A stretch of DNA of 64,000 bases from the NCBI GenBank assembly GCA_039698035.1, contig JBDKSW010000012.1, positions 62,001 through 126,000 of the forward strand. The letters run 5' to 3'. Shown here one piece after another: positions 8,681 to 16,939 of this stretch. The notes below the pieces were generated by a model. The model searched no databases, was not told the DNA's origin, and worked only from the letters and a program-made list of their open reading frames with translations. A program made the position numbers and the translations under genes. Every line of letters begins with the position of its first letter. Positions within the stretch are counted from its first letter, which is position 1. Origin of the DNA: JAJFUI01 sp039698035. GTDB lineage: Bacteria; Planctomycetota; Planctomycetia; Pirellulales; Thermoguttaceae.

Positions 8681-9079
8681 TCAGAATCCGAAGCCGAATC
8701 GGACGACCGGCCCCGGACCGTAGAAGCCATTCGGGTAGTATCCATATCCGAAGTACGGCACATATCCGAAGTACGGCGTATCTCCAAAGTACGGTGCATA
8801 TCCGTAGCCGTAGTAATACGGAGCGTAAGGCACGACGCGGCCCGGCCGATAGACATCGTAGCGGTAAGGCCGATAGACGTACCAGCGGTTCGGACCGCTA
8901 TAGTAGGCCGGATACCGATAGACGAATCGGGCCACCGGAGTCGCGTTGACCTGACGATCCGCGTTGCCTAACAAGGTCGCCGCCTGGCCGCTTGCCGCCG
9001 GCTGGTCGGCGCGGACCAGAGCCGCCCCTAACAGGACGGCCGCGGACAGACCGCAGAGCAGTAACATTGAACGAAACAT
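8681..9079 (-). CDS. Secreted tyrosine-rich repeat protein
   Basis: The 132-residue protein starts at MFRSMLLLCGL, where GGAGAG is placed 7 bases upstream of the ATG. It has a signal peptide ending near VRADQ. The C-terminal half is almost only Tyr, Pro, Gly, Phe and Val, with repeated PYFG-type hexamers (APYFGD, TPYFGY, VPYFGY). Such Tyr/Gly/Pro-rich exported proteins often sit in the envelope or act as low-complexity adhesive or structural proteins, but no function can be claimed here. The repeats are also visible at the DNA level as an 18-bp tandem array. Confidence 0.75.
   Translation of the reverse strand: MFRSMLLLCGLSAAVLLGAALVRADQPAASGQAATLLGNADRQVNATPVARFVYRYPAYYSGPNRWYVYRPYRYDVYRPGRVVPYAPYYYGYGYAPYFGDTPYFGYVPYFGYGYYPNGFYGPGPVVRFGFGF
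8743..8814. repeat. 18-bp tandem repeat coding for PYFGYx units
   Basis: About four units of an 18-base repeat (catatccgaagtacggc plus one base, on the plus strand) follow one another. The first two are nearly identical and the later ones have diverged. The unit encodes six residues of the tyrosine-rich protein on the minus strand, so the period keeps the reading frame. Confidence 0.85.
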
Positions 9080-9255
9080 TGCAGGCTCTCCTCGTCTGAT
9101 GAGCATGCCATTGGGTGCATTGCGTGTCTCGCGTCACACAGAAATTCTACAGCGGGCCCCATGATCGGAGAGCCCCCGCGCGAAAGACGCCCGCAGCGGT
9201 CCGGCGAGCTAGTCCATTTGCTTGCCTGCGGAATCGCTTGGTGGAGTCGCGGAGC

Positions 9256-9732
9256 TTAGCCCTGCGCGGCGGCCAAGTCGTCCAGCGCGGCCAGCACGGC
9301 CTGGATCGCCGCCGGCAGGGCCGCTTCGACCGCGGGCGTCAAGGTCTCGCTGAAGGTCAGCACATCGGCCGCCTCGATGCCGATCAGGTGAATGCGGCGG
9401 CTCTCGGGCAGGTGGGCCCCGGCCTGACGCCCAAACGCGAGGGCCGTTGAGAGATTGACGTCGTGGGCCGAGGCGCTGCGCTGGGTGGGAATGTCATCGG
9501 CGGCCAAGCGATGAATCGTGCCGGGCGGCGCCCCGGTTTGGATGGCGTCGACGACGACGGCCGCGTCGAAGCCGATCATCCGCTCCATCAGCCGAAGTCC
9601 GCCCCAGTAGTCCTCCGACACCTCGACATCGGCACGGTCGGCCAACCGCGACTTGAGTTGCTGCGCGATACGCAGCCCGACGCTATCGTCCGTCACCAGG
9701 GGATTGCCGAGGCCAATGAGCAGGATTCGCAT
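9256..9732 (-). CDS. Hydrogenase maturation protease family protein
   Basis: The 158-residue protein matches the HybD/HycI/HyaD peptidase family, which clips the C-terminus of NiFe-hydrogenase large subunits after nickel insertion. It opens MRILLIGLGNPLVTDDSVGL, with the conserved GxGNxxxxDD motif (first metal ligand near Asp15/16). VVVDAIQTG supplies the second motif and AHDVNLSTAL the position of the usual histidine ligand. A GAGGGA lies about 8 bases before the ATG. There are no hydrogenase structural or hyp genes in the window, so its target is not evident. It may serve a hydrogenase encoded elsewhere or a different substrate. Confidence 0.85.
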   Translation of the reverse strand: MRILLIGLGNPLVTDDSVGLRIAQQLKSRLADRADVEVSEDYWGGLRLMERMIGFDAAVVVDAIQTGAPPGTIHRLAADDIPTQRSASAHDVNLSTALAFGRQAGAHLPESRRIHLIGIEAADVLTFSETLTPAVEAALPAAIQAVLAALDDLAAAQG

Positions 9733-9806
9733 TCGTCGATCCCTCGAAGGTCAATTTCGCAGCGGCCGAATCGCAACACGATCGGCGACCGTGGCCCCGC
9801 GCGAGG

Positions 9807-12125
9807 CTACGGCTTCACAGCGGTGGCGGGCGGGCGGTCCTCGGGGCGTTGGCCCCAGGCCATGTTTGGCTCGGGTCCCATCCGGAGCACAAGTTGGCCG
9901 CCGCCGGTGATTTCGGCATGGCTTAGCCAGCATCGTTGCAGGGGTTTGCCGTTCAGCAGGGCCGACTGGATGTAGACGTTCTTCGGCGAGTTGTTCTCGG
10001 CGACCATCGTGAATGTTCGCCCCTTGTGGAACTTTGGGTCGAGATGGATTGTCGCCTGATCGACGAGCGGACTGCCGAGCACGTAGACGCTCGACGACGG
10101 ATTGACCGGGTAGAGGCCGAGGGCGCTGAAGACGTACCAGGCCGACATTTGACCGCAATCGTCGTTGCCGCACATGCCATCGACCCGATTGTTGTACAGG
10201 GTTGTCATGATCTGCCGCACGCGCGCTTGCGTTTTCCACGGTGCGCCGGCGTAGCAATACAGATAGGCGACGTGATGGCACGGCTCGTTGCCGTGGACAT
10301 ATTGGCCGATCAGGCCGGTCAAGTCGGGGCTGCCGGTGACCGCCATGCGCGAATCCTCTTGGAACATCCGGTCGAGCTTTGCGATGCAGGCCGCGTCGCC
10401 GCCCAAAAGACCAATCAGGCCGGGGACGTCGTGCGGCACGAACCACGTGTAGTTCCACGCGGTCGCCTCGGTGTAATCGTCCCAGACCAGGACGTTCGGC
10501 TCGAATGGCGCGCGCCACTGGCCGTCGGCCAGACGCCCGCGAGCGAATCCGACGGACGGGTCGATCACGTTGCGGTAGGCCTGGGCACGGCGTTCAAACA
10601 GCTTGGCGTCCTCGGTTTTGCCGAGCGCTCGTGCCATCTGGGCGACGCACCAATCGTCGTAGCCATATTCGAGCGTCCGCGAGACGGATTGCTTCTTGCG
10701 GTTTTTTTTGTCCGACGGGACGTAGCCGAGCCGGCGATATTCGCCCAGGAAGCTGCGGTCCTGCATCGAAGTGGCTCGGATGGCTTGATAGGCGGCCTCG
10801 GCGTCAAAGCCGCGAAAGCCCTTCAGGTAGGCGTCCACGATGACCGGGATGGAATGGTTACCAATCATGCACCAGGTCTCGTTGCCGGCCAGCGACCAGA
10901 GCGGCAGCAGATGCTGATCGAACTGACGCTGGTGGGCCAGCATCGAATTCACAAAATCATCGACGCGATGAGGCTGGAGGATCGTCAGCAGCGGGTGCTC
11001 GGCGCGAAACGTGTCCCAGAGCGAGAAGGTCGAGTAGTTTTGGAAGCCGCCATCGGGATGGTCGGCATGGTCGAGGCCGCAGTAGCCGCCGTCGGCGTCG
11101 TTGAACAGGGTCGGCGCCATGGCCACGTGGTAGAGCGACGTGTAGAAGGTCTCCCGAACGGCCTGGTCCGACGTTTTGATCTCGATCCGCCCGAGCAGAT
11201 CGTTCCAGCTTCGCTCGGCGGCGGCGACCGTTCCGGCGAAATCCCAGCCGGGAATCTCGGCGGCCAGGTTCTTTCGGGCTGCCTCGACGCTGACGGCCGA
11301 GAGGCCGACCTTGACGAGGATCGGCTCGGACACATTTTGAAAACGTGCGCGGAGCAACACGCACTCGCCCGACACTTCACGGTGTCCGTTTGCGGCTTTC
11401 CCGCCGGCTTGGGTGAAGGTCAACGGCTTGAAGACATTCTTTTCCTCCGTTCGCTGTCTTTCGCGTGCGGTGACGCGGTCGAACGGGCGGGAGAACTCGG
11501 CCGCGAAGTAAAAGGTTTTGTCGTCGGCCCAGCCGCGGCTTTGGCGATAGCCGACGATCCGACGGTCCGATTCGATGGTCGCGCCGCTGGCGACCGTGTG
11601 ATTGCCGATCCCGCGATCCACGTCAATCAGCAGCGAGACCGGCTGGCCGGCGGGAAAGGTATATCGGTGGAAGCCGGCGTGGGCGGTGGCCGTCAACTCG
11701 GCCTTGATTCTCGGCTCGCCCAGCAGCACGGAGTAATAGCCTGGCCGCGCCGTCTCGTCGGAATGAGAAAAAGGGAGCCGTGGATAGCCGGCCGTGTCGA
11801 ACGTGTCGGCGTCGCCAGCCAGCGGGATGACGCGAACGTCGCCCAGGTCCAGGCAGCCGGTGCCGCTCAGGTGCGTATGGCTAAACCCGAGGATCGCCGT
11901 GTCGTCATGGCAATAGCCGGAGCAGCCTTCCCAGGTGCCCAGTCGCGTATCGGGGCTGAGCTGCACCATGCCAAACGGGACGGTCGCGCCGGGATAGGTG
12001 TGGCCGAAGCCGCCCGTGCCGATCATGGGCCGAGCCGATTGCCACGGGGTCGGCTCATCGGCCAGACAGGGACAGAATGCGAACAACAACAGGGCGACGG
12101 CAGCCCCGACTCGAACGGTTGGCAT
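9807..12125 (-). CDS. Secreted GH92 family alpha-mannosidase
   Basis: The 772-residue protein has a signal peptide (MPTVRVGAAVALLLFAFCPC, cleavage near LADEP) and the GH92 pattern along its full length. MIGTGGFGHTYPGATVPFGM and FSHTHLSGTGC lie in the N-terminal beta-sandwich. The catalytic (alpha/alpha)6 barrel has LWDTFRAEHPL, HVAMAPTLFNDADGG and GYVPSDKKNR, and the C-terminal end has GNDDCGQMSAWYVFSALG. GH92 enzymes are calcium-dependent exo-alpha-mannosidases acting on N-glycans or mannans. It is transcribed 74 bases upstream of the hydrogenase-protease gene on the same strand, with no obvious functional tie. The linkage preference cannot be read. Confidence 0.93.
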   Translation of the reverse strand: MPTVRVGAAVALLLFAFCPCLADEPTPWQSARPMIGTGGFGHTYPGATVPFGMVQLSPDTRLGTWEGCSGYCHDDTAILGFSHTHLSGTGCLDLGDVRVIPLAGDADTFDTAGYPRLPFSHSDETARPGYYSVLLGEPRIKAELTATAHAGFHRYTFPAGQPVSLLIDVDRGIGNHTVASGATIESDRRIVGYRQSRGWADDKTFYFAAEFSRPFDRVTARERQRTEEKNVFKPLTFTQAGGKAANGHREVSGECVLLRARFQNVSEPILVKVGLSAVSVEAARKNLAAEIPGWDFAGTVAAAERSWNDLLGRIEIKTSDQAVRETFYTSLYHVAMAPTLFNDADGGYCGLDHADHPDGGFQNYSTFSLWDTFRAEHPLLTILQPHRVDDFVNSMLAHQRQFDQHLLPLWSLAGNETWCMIGNHSIPVIVDAYLKGFRGFDAEAAYQAIRATSMQDRSFLGEYRRLGYVPSDKKNRKKQSVSRTLEYGYDDWCVAQMARALGKTEDAKLFERRAQAYRNVIDPSVGFARGRLADGQWRAPFEPNVLVWDDYTEATAWNYTWFVPHDVPGLIGLLGGDAACIAKLDRMFQEDSRMAVTGSPDLTGLIGQYVHGNEPCHHVAYLYCYAGAPWKTQARVRQIMTTLYNNRVDGMCGNDDCGQMSAWYVFSALGLYPVNPSSSVYVLGSPLVDQATIHLDPKFHKGRTFTMVAENNSPKNVYIQSALLNGKPLQRCWLSHAEITGGGQLVLRMGPEPNMAWGQRPEDRPPATAVKP

Positions 12126-12292
12126 GATGAGTCGACCTCGCGGCGACAGGCGTTTTTACCGTTGCCTGCGTCTCGCGCAACACGCGTTTCCTGGGCGTCA
12201 CCCCCGGCGCCGCGCACGATGGGACCGTGGCGCGAGGCAAGCCATGGGTGTTTTGCGGGACGGAGGCTCGAAGATGTGCAAAGGCCATCCTA

Positions 12293-13573
12293 TCAGAGCG
12301 CCCGGCTGGATGCCATTGGCGTTGGAAGATTCCCCGTGGCGTCGAATGGCAATTCGCGTGGTTCGGTGAGAATATCGAGGTCCGGCCGTTGGGCCGCTTC
12401 GGCCAGAAAGGCGGCCGAGCATTCCAGTTCGGCCAGGTGCAGCGTGTCGGCGACCCAGAGCAGCCTGGCGTCGGCCGGGCGAGTGAGGCCAATGGTGTCG
12501 AGCGCGGCGGCCAGCATGGCACGGTCGGTCTCGTAGTCCAGCGGGGCCATCGCCGCGCCGATGTGGCCGGAGATGAGGCCGTTCAGCCGCGTGGCCGCCA
12601 GGTCCGCGTCGCGAAGCATTTGTGAGCGGCAGAACTCGGCCATGCCCCAGCCGTGCGCGTTGCCATGCGTGCCCTCGCTCAGACCGCGCAGGGCGATGCG
12701 CCGCACCTTGGGCCATTCGTCGTCCAGGGCCTTGTGATCGTTGAACTTTCGGCCGATCACGTTCGGATCCATGCCAGTGCCGCTGATGTCCTTGCCGATG
12801 CGATCGACCAGCAGGACATCGACCTGTTTGAACGGCAACGGCGGCAACAGGCGTTTGGCCAGGGCGAGCAGCTCCTTTTCACGTTGCTCGAACTCGTCAG
12901 CCCGCACGGCCTCGATACGAGCGGTCTCGTCGTAGGCGTTTTCGACGATGCCGACGCCGGCCAGGATGCGGCATCGCCGAAGCACTTCGCCGGCGACGCT
13001 GCGGACGATCTGCCCGAAGCTGTAGTCCAGGATGGCTCGATGGTAAACAGTGGCCCCGTCGCGTTTGCCGAGCCCGATCAGGAGCATTTTCATCAGCCCG
13101 CTTTCGATCGTGCCGCAAAAACCCGTATGCGGTTTCACGCGATTGCAGACCACGACGTGGTCGGCTTCGGACGCCAGGCGGTCGAAATGAATCGGAAAGC
13201 CTTCGGCCGCGCGGCCAATGACGACGGTCTCCATGCTCGACCGGATCGGGCAACCGAGGTACGATTCGGTCATGCCGTAGGATTCGACGAGGCGGCGCTG
13301 GCCCTCGGCCGTGCCGCCGCCGTGGCTGCCCATCGCCGGCACGAGGAACGGCTTGGCGCCCAGCGTCTTGAGGTGCTCGACGATCGCGCGAGTAATCGGG
13401 GCGATGTTGGCAATGCCGCGGCTGCCGGCCGTGATGGCCACGCTCTGGCCGGGCTGAACGGTTCGGCCAAGCTCCAGCCGTTCGAGCTGCCGGCGGACTT
13501 CGGCCGGCACATCCTCGACGCGAGCGGATTCAAACGTCTGACGCACTCGAAAGACTTTGGGGAACTCGGCCAT
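12293..13573 (-). CDS. LarA-like (DUF2088, lactate racemase N-terminal family) protein
   Basis: The 426-residue protein shows the DUF2088 fold of the nickel-pincer LarA family. VAITAGSRGIANIAPI gives the N-terminal Rossmann-type loop, VPAMGSHGGGTAEGQ the conserved SHGGGT motif, NRVKPHTGFCG and ESGLMKMLLIGLGK the active-site region, and LVDRIGKDISGTGMDPNVIG a C-terminal motif. LarA-type enzymes racemise or epimerise 2-hydroxy acids, but this subgroup's substrate is not known. LarB/C/E-type cofactor genes are not in the window, so nickel-pincer dependence is uncertain. The start at MAEFPKVFRV is the natural family start. It lies 44 bases after the methyltransferase stop, so co-transcription is likely. 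Confidence 0.8.
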   Translation of the reverse strand: MAEFPKVFRVRQTFESARVEDVPAEVRRQLERLELGRTVQPGQSVAITAGSRGIANIAPITRAIVEHLKTLGAKPFLVPAMGSHGGGTAEGQRRLVESYGMTESYLGCPIRSSMETVVIGRAAEGFPIHFDRLASEADHVVVCNRVKPHTGFCGTIESGLMKMLLIGLGKRDGATVYHRAILDYSFGQIVRSVAGEVLRRCRILAGVGIVENAYDETARIEAVRADEFEQREKELLALAKRLLPPLPFKQVDVLLVDRIGKDISGTGMDPNVIGRKFNDHKALDDEWPKVRRIALRGLSEGTHGNAHGWGMAEFCRSQMLRDADLAATRLNGLISGHIGAAMAPLDYETDRAMLAAALDTIGLTRPADARLLWVADTLHLAELECSAAFLAEAAQRPDLDILTEPRELPFDATGNLPTPMASSRAL

Positions 13574-13617
13574 GCTTGGGTCGGCGATTGCCTCGGTGTG
13601 CGGAAGCGGCCTGCCCG

Positions 13618-14514
13618 TCATTGGGCGATGATTCGATGCCGTCGTGTTCTTGGCGCGGGCGGTGTCGCCGGGGCGCTGGTCAAGGGGTCGGCCGCGCCGT
13701 CCAGCGGGGCGCCGACTTGCGTGCCTTTCAACCGGGCGCCGATCTTCTGGACATAGTCCTTGGAAAGCTCGAAACCGATCCACTGCCGCCCCAACTTCTT
13801 GGCGACCGCCAGCGACGTGCCGCTGCCGCCGAACGGATCGAGGACGATTTCGCCTGGGTTCGACGAGCAGCGGATGATGCGGCCGAGAAGTTGCTCGGGC
13901 ATTTGGCAGCCGTGAAAGCCTTCGCGCTCCTTGAACGTGCCGGCCACGCGCGAAAAGAACCAGACATCGTGATCGACCGTGAAGCTGTCTGGCGCATCTT
14001 GGGGGCGGAGAATCCAGGTATTGTCCGGAAGCCGGCCCTTGGGATTCGCCCGCTTGTCGCCGTAGACCAACTGCCGGGCGGACGGAACTCGAATCGCCGG
14101 ATCGTCGGCGTTGAACGTGAACTGTTTCGGATCCTTGACGAAGTGGAACAGGTGCGTGTGGGAGCGGCTGAACCCTCGGGCACAGTTGACGCCGAACGTG
14201 TAGTACCAGATGACCCAGCTTCGGCAGGTGAAGTGGCAATCGCGCTGGGCCGCAAGCTTCAGCTCGGCGGCATATTCGTCGCCGATGGCCAGCCAGAAGG
14301 TGCCGTCCGGTTTGAGCGCCCGCGAGACGCCCGCCATCCACGCCCGGCTCCAGTCGAGATATTCGTGGTCGGACCGCTCGTCGTGATAGACATCGTACTC
14401 GTAGCCGATGTTGAACGGCGGATCGGCGAAGACCAGATCGACGCTGCCCGGCTCGATCGCGTTGAACAGCTTGACGCAGTCGCCCTGATAAACGCGGTCT
14501 GTTTCCATCGCCAT
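13618..14514 (-). CDS. Orphan DNA methyltransferase (N6-adenine or N4-cytosine, beta-type motif order)
   Basis: The 298-residue protein has the amino-methyltransferase motifs in the beta order. The catalytic DPPF lies at residues 31-34, a target-recognition region follows at about 120-200, and the SAM-binding DPFGGSGT lies at about 226-233. DPPF rather than SPPY favours N6-adenine. ATG at 14514 was chosen because AAGGA lies 8 bases upstream; a longer frame adds 40 residues that resemble noise. No restriction endonuclease gene adjoins it, and it sits between lpxI and a LarA-like gene on the same strand. It therefore looks like an orphan regulatory or epigenetic methylase. The recognition sequence is unknown. 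Confidence 0.9.
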   Translation of the reverse strand: MAMETDRVYQGDCVKLFNAIEPGSVDLVFADPPFNIGYEYDVYHDERSDHEYLDWSRAWMAGVSRALKPDGTFWLAIGDEYAAELKLAAQRDCHFTCRSWVIWYYTFGVNCARGFSRSHTHLFHFVKDPKQFTFNADDPAIRVPSARQLVYGDKRANPKGRLPDNTWILRPQDAPDSFTVDHDVWFFSRVAGTFKEREGFHGCQMPEQLLGRIIRCSSNPGEIVLDPFGGSGTSLAVAKKLGRQWIGFELSKDYVQKIGARLKGTQVGAPLDGAADPLTSAPATPPAPRTRRHRIIAQ

Positions 14515-14608
14515 GCGGGAGTCCTTTGAAGCCGATGCCAAAGCGAGATTATACTGTCTGGTGAGCCGCATTGACCAGCGGTCGAGCAGGCGGGGCAGCC
14601 CTGGAACC

Positions 14609-15472
14609 CTACGAAGGGCTGGCAACGGCGACAATCACCATGCCCTTGCGGTCGGCGAACTCGATGACGGCCGTTTGGTCGAGGAAGATGGTGCGGCCGG
14701 CTTCGACGGCCAGGACCTTGCCGCCAGCCGCGTGGAGCGTTTCGAGCGTCAGCAGGCCAATCGTGGGCACGTCGAATCGCATGTCTTGCCGCGGCTTGGC
14801 CACCTTGACGACCGTAAAGCCGCCGGCCGGGCAGAGCGAACCGGCCCGACGAATGCACTCGTCGGTTCCCTCGACCGCCTCGACGGCCAGCACGGCCTGA
14901 TCCTTCACGGCGACGCTCTGACCGATGTCGAGCCGGCCCATTTCCTTGGCCATGCGCCAGCCGAAGGCGATGTCCTTTTGTTGCCACGCGCTTGGGCCGC
15001 GGCGCGTCAGTTGGCCCTCGGGCACGAGCAACTCGGGCGCATAGTCGGTGGCCGGGGCGAAGTGCATTCCCTCGCCGGCAAACTCGTTGACGACGGCCAG
15101 CAGCAGCGAGTCATCCCGGCAGTCTTTCTTTCGCGTCAGAAAGTGCGGGGCGAACATGCGGATGGTTCGCAGGTCGGGCAGGTGGCGAATCCAACCAAAT
15201 CGCTGGAACAGCCGCACCTTGAAGATCTTGCCGGCCATGGTCACTTCGGTGACCCCGTGCCGTTTGAAGTAGCGGATGGCCGTGCTGAACCGACCCAGCC
15301 CAAGCCAACGGAAGTCGTCGCACAATCCGACCAGCGACGGATCGGCATGGCCGATCGCGCCCAGGCAGTAGACCTCGCAACCCTGCTGGCGCAGCGCCTC
15401 GGCAATCATGACCGGATAGCGTCCCCAGCCAGCGATGAGACCGACGCGACGTTTTTCAGTTGCGCAAGGCAT
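14609..15472 (-). CDS. lpxI: UDP-2,3-diacylglucosamine pyrophosphatase LpxI
   Basis: The 287-residue protein is of the LpxI (formerly DUF1009) family, which hydrolyses UDP-2,3-diacylglucosamine to lipid X in the cytosol during lipid A synthesis. It shows VGLIAGWGRYPVMIAEA at the N-terminus, GAIGHADPSL, AGKIFKVRLFQ, DDSLLLAVVNEF in the metal-binding region, and VAVKDQAVLAVEAVEGTD and GFTVVKVAKPRQDMRFDVPT in the C-terminal domain. It lies 50 bases after lpxD, so the two consecutive lipid A steps are in one unit. The ATG at 15472 is chosen, but neither it nor a TTG 15 bases earlier has a clear ribosome binding site, so the first residues are uncertain. Confidence 0.93.
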   Translation of the reverse strand: MPCATEKRRVGLIAGWGRYPVMIAEALRQQGCEVYCLGAIGHADPSLVGLCDDFRWLGLGRFSTAIRYFKRHGVTEVTMAGKIFKVRLFQRFGWIRHLPDLRTIRMFAPHFLTRKKDCRDDSLLLAVVNEFAGEGMHFAPATDYAPELLVPEGQLTRRGPSAWQQKDIAFGWRMAKEMGRLDIGQSVAVKDQAVLAVEAVEGTDECIRRAGSLCPAGGFTVVKVAKPRQDMRFDVPTIGLLTLETLHAAGGKVLAVEAGRTIFLDQTAVIEFADRKGMVIVAVASPS

Positions 15473-15522
15473 GGGGGACGAGAGCAATGAAAGCCTGAAA
15501 GCCGGCCGGCAACCGTTTTCCT

Positions 15523-16629
15523 TTAGGCCACCGCCCGGTGGCCGTCGGTCGTTTCGTCGTCAGGCGGATCGTCGGTCTTGATGGCCAACTTGTTGGCCAC
15601 CGGCGACTCCTTTGCTAGCTGGTCCACGGTCCGCTGGAGTTGCTTCAGTTGGCGTCGCATCTCGGGCAGCTTGCTGAAGGCCGCTTGTTTCAGCTTCTGG
15701 TCGCGTTCGGGCGTGGCGGGAATGCCGATCATGCGGAAATCGGCCGGCACGTCGTTCGTGACGCCTGCCATCGCGCCCAGCACGGCCCGGTCGCCGATGT
15801 GGACATGGTCGCGGACGCCGACCTGGCCGGCCATGACGACATAATCGCCCGTGGTCGTGCTGCCGGCGACGCCGACCTGCGAGCAGAGCATGTTGTGGGA
15901 TCCGATGCGGCAATTGTGGGCGACCATCACCAGGTTGTCGATTTTGGTTCCCTCGCCGATCACCGTGGGGCCGTAGGTGCCGCGGTCGATGGTCGAGCCG
16001 GCGCCGATTTCGACATCGGCGCCCAGGACCACGTTGCCAAGCTGGGCGGAAAGCACGTGCCGGCCATTGGCGAACCCGTAGCCGAACCCATAGGCGCCCA
16101 GCACGGCGTTGGCGTGGATGATGCACCGCGGCCCGACGATGGTCCGCTCGTAGAGCACGGCGTTCGCAAAAACCGTGACGTTTTCGCCGATGTGCGAGCC
16201 GGCCATGATCTGCACGCCGGAGTGGATCGTCGAGCCGGCGCCGATGGTGACGCCATCGCCGATGGTGGCGAACGGATGCACGTCGACGTCCGAGCCGAGC
16301 ACGGCGGTCGGACTGATGGCGGCCTGCGGGCTGACGCCGATCCGAGTTTGCCGCAACGGCGGGACAAAGTATTCGACGATGGCCGCAAACGCCGCGTGAA
16401 CGTCGGCCACCTGGATTGCAGCCATTTGCTGCGGGACGTAACCGGGCGGCGCGACGACGGCCGCGGCGCGGCAGCCCTGCAAGAGGTGGCTTTTTTCGAT
16501 TCGATCGACCAGCGTGATTTGCCCGGCTTCCACGTCCCGCAACGTCGCGGCACCGAGGATCACCATCTGGCCATCGCCGACGATCTGCCCGCCGACTAAC
16601 GCGGCAAGTTCGGCAAGGGTCGCCTGCAT
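15523..16629 (-). CDS. lpxD: UDP-3-O-acylglucosamine N-acyltransferase LpxD
   Basis: The 368-residue protein adds the second acyl chain to UDP-3-O-acylglucosamine, using acyl-ACP, in lipid A synthesis. It has the N-terminal uridine-binding domain (QATLAELAALVGG) and a long left-handed beta-helix of hexapeptide repeats at about residues 100-320, with AVLGAYGFGYGF and NLVMVAHNCRIGSHN as diagnostic segments. A charged C-terminal helix (about 315-345) is typical of LpxD trimers. AAGGAA precedes the ATG by about 10 bases. With lpxI just downstream, it shows that this organism makes a lipid A-type outer membrane. Confidence 0.95.
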   Translation of the reverse strand: MQATLAELAALVGGQIVGDGQMVILGAATLRDVEAGQITLVDRIEKSHLLQGCRAAAVVAPPGYVPQQMAAIQVADVHAAFAAIVEYFVPPLRQTRIGVSPQAAISPTAVLGSDVDVHPFATIGDGVTIGAGSTIHSGVQIMAGSHIGENVTVFANAVLYERTIVGPRCIIHANAVLGAYGFGYGFANGRHVLSAQLGNVVLGADVEIGAGSTIDRGTYGPTVIGEGTKIDNLVMVAHNCRIGSHNMLCSQVGVAGSTTTGDYVVMAGQVGVRDHVHIGDRAVLGAMAGVTNDVPADFRMIGIPATPERDQKLKQAAFSKLPEMRRQLKQLQRTVDQLAKESPVANKLAIKTDDPPDDETTDGHRAVA

Positions 16630-16939
16630 CGTGCGGGTTCCTTTTTATACGCGCCACCCGTGGGCGACGGAGGTATCCTCACCGCGGGCGTGAGGCATGT
16701 TGTTCCAGACAGGCTCCATTCGCGGCCCCCGAACGGGAGGGGCCAGGAAGAGGGAGCAATAGAATGTACTGAAATCGCGTCAACCCGGCAAGAGCAGCCG
16801 ACTTTGCCGAAGCGGCGACGCACAACTGGGTAAGCACGGTGAGTCGGGGCGAGCCGCTTGCGGTTACGAGGCCGGCTGGTTTATCCTGGGAAGTGTTGAG
16901 TCGCACCCCTGCACCCCCTGCTGTCGAGGCACGTTCCGA
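16630..16939. other. Divergent lpxD/nadA intergenic region
   Basis: These 310 bases hold only regulatory DNA as far as I can see. There is a candidate promoter toward lpxD (16756-16783) and one toward nadA (16858-16885, TTGCGG-N16-TTTATC, a weak -10). No small gene or structured RNA was recognised. Confidence 0.5.
16756..16783 (-). promoter_or_regulatory. Putative promoter of the lpxD-lpxI unit
   Basis: On the minus strand TTGACG (five of six consensus) and TATTGC are separated by 16 bases. The -10 box is weak. It lies about 127 bases before the lpxD start. Confidence 0.35.

Noticed and set aside
8743..8814. Simple microsatellite
   Set aside because: The 18-bp period keeps frame and encodes tyrosine-rich hexamers of a secreted protein, so it is a coding repeat.
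9936..12536. A long plus-strand open frame (866 codons) opposite the GH92 gene, and similar long frames at 4739-5752, 28429-30741 and 48270-49622
   Set aside because: They are mirror frames of strongly coding GC-rich genes on the other strand. They show no recognisable domains and their composition follows the complement of the real genes.
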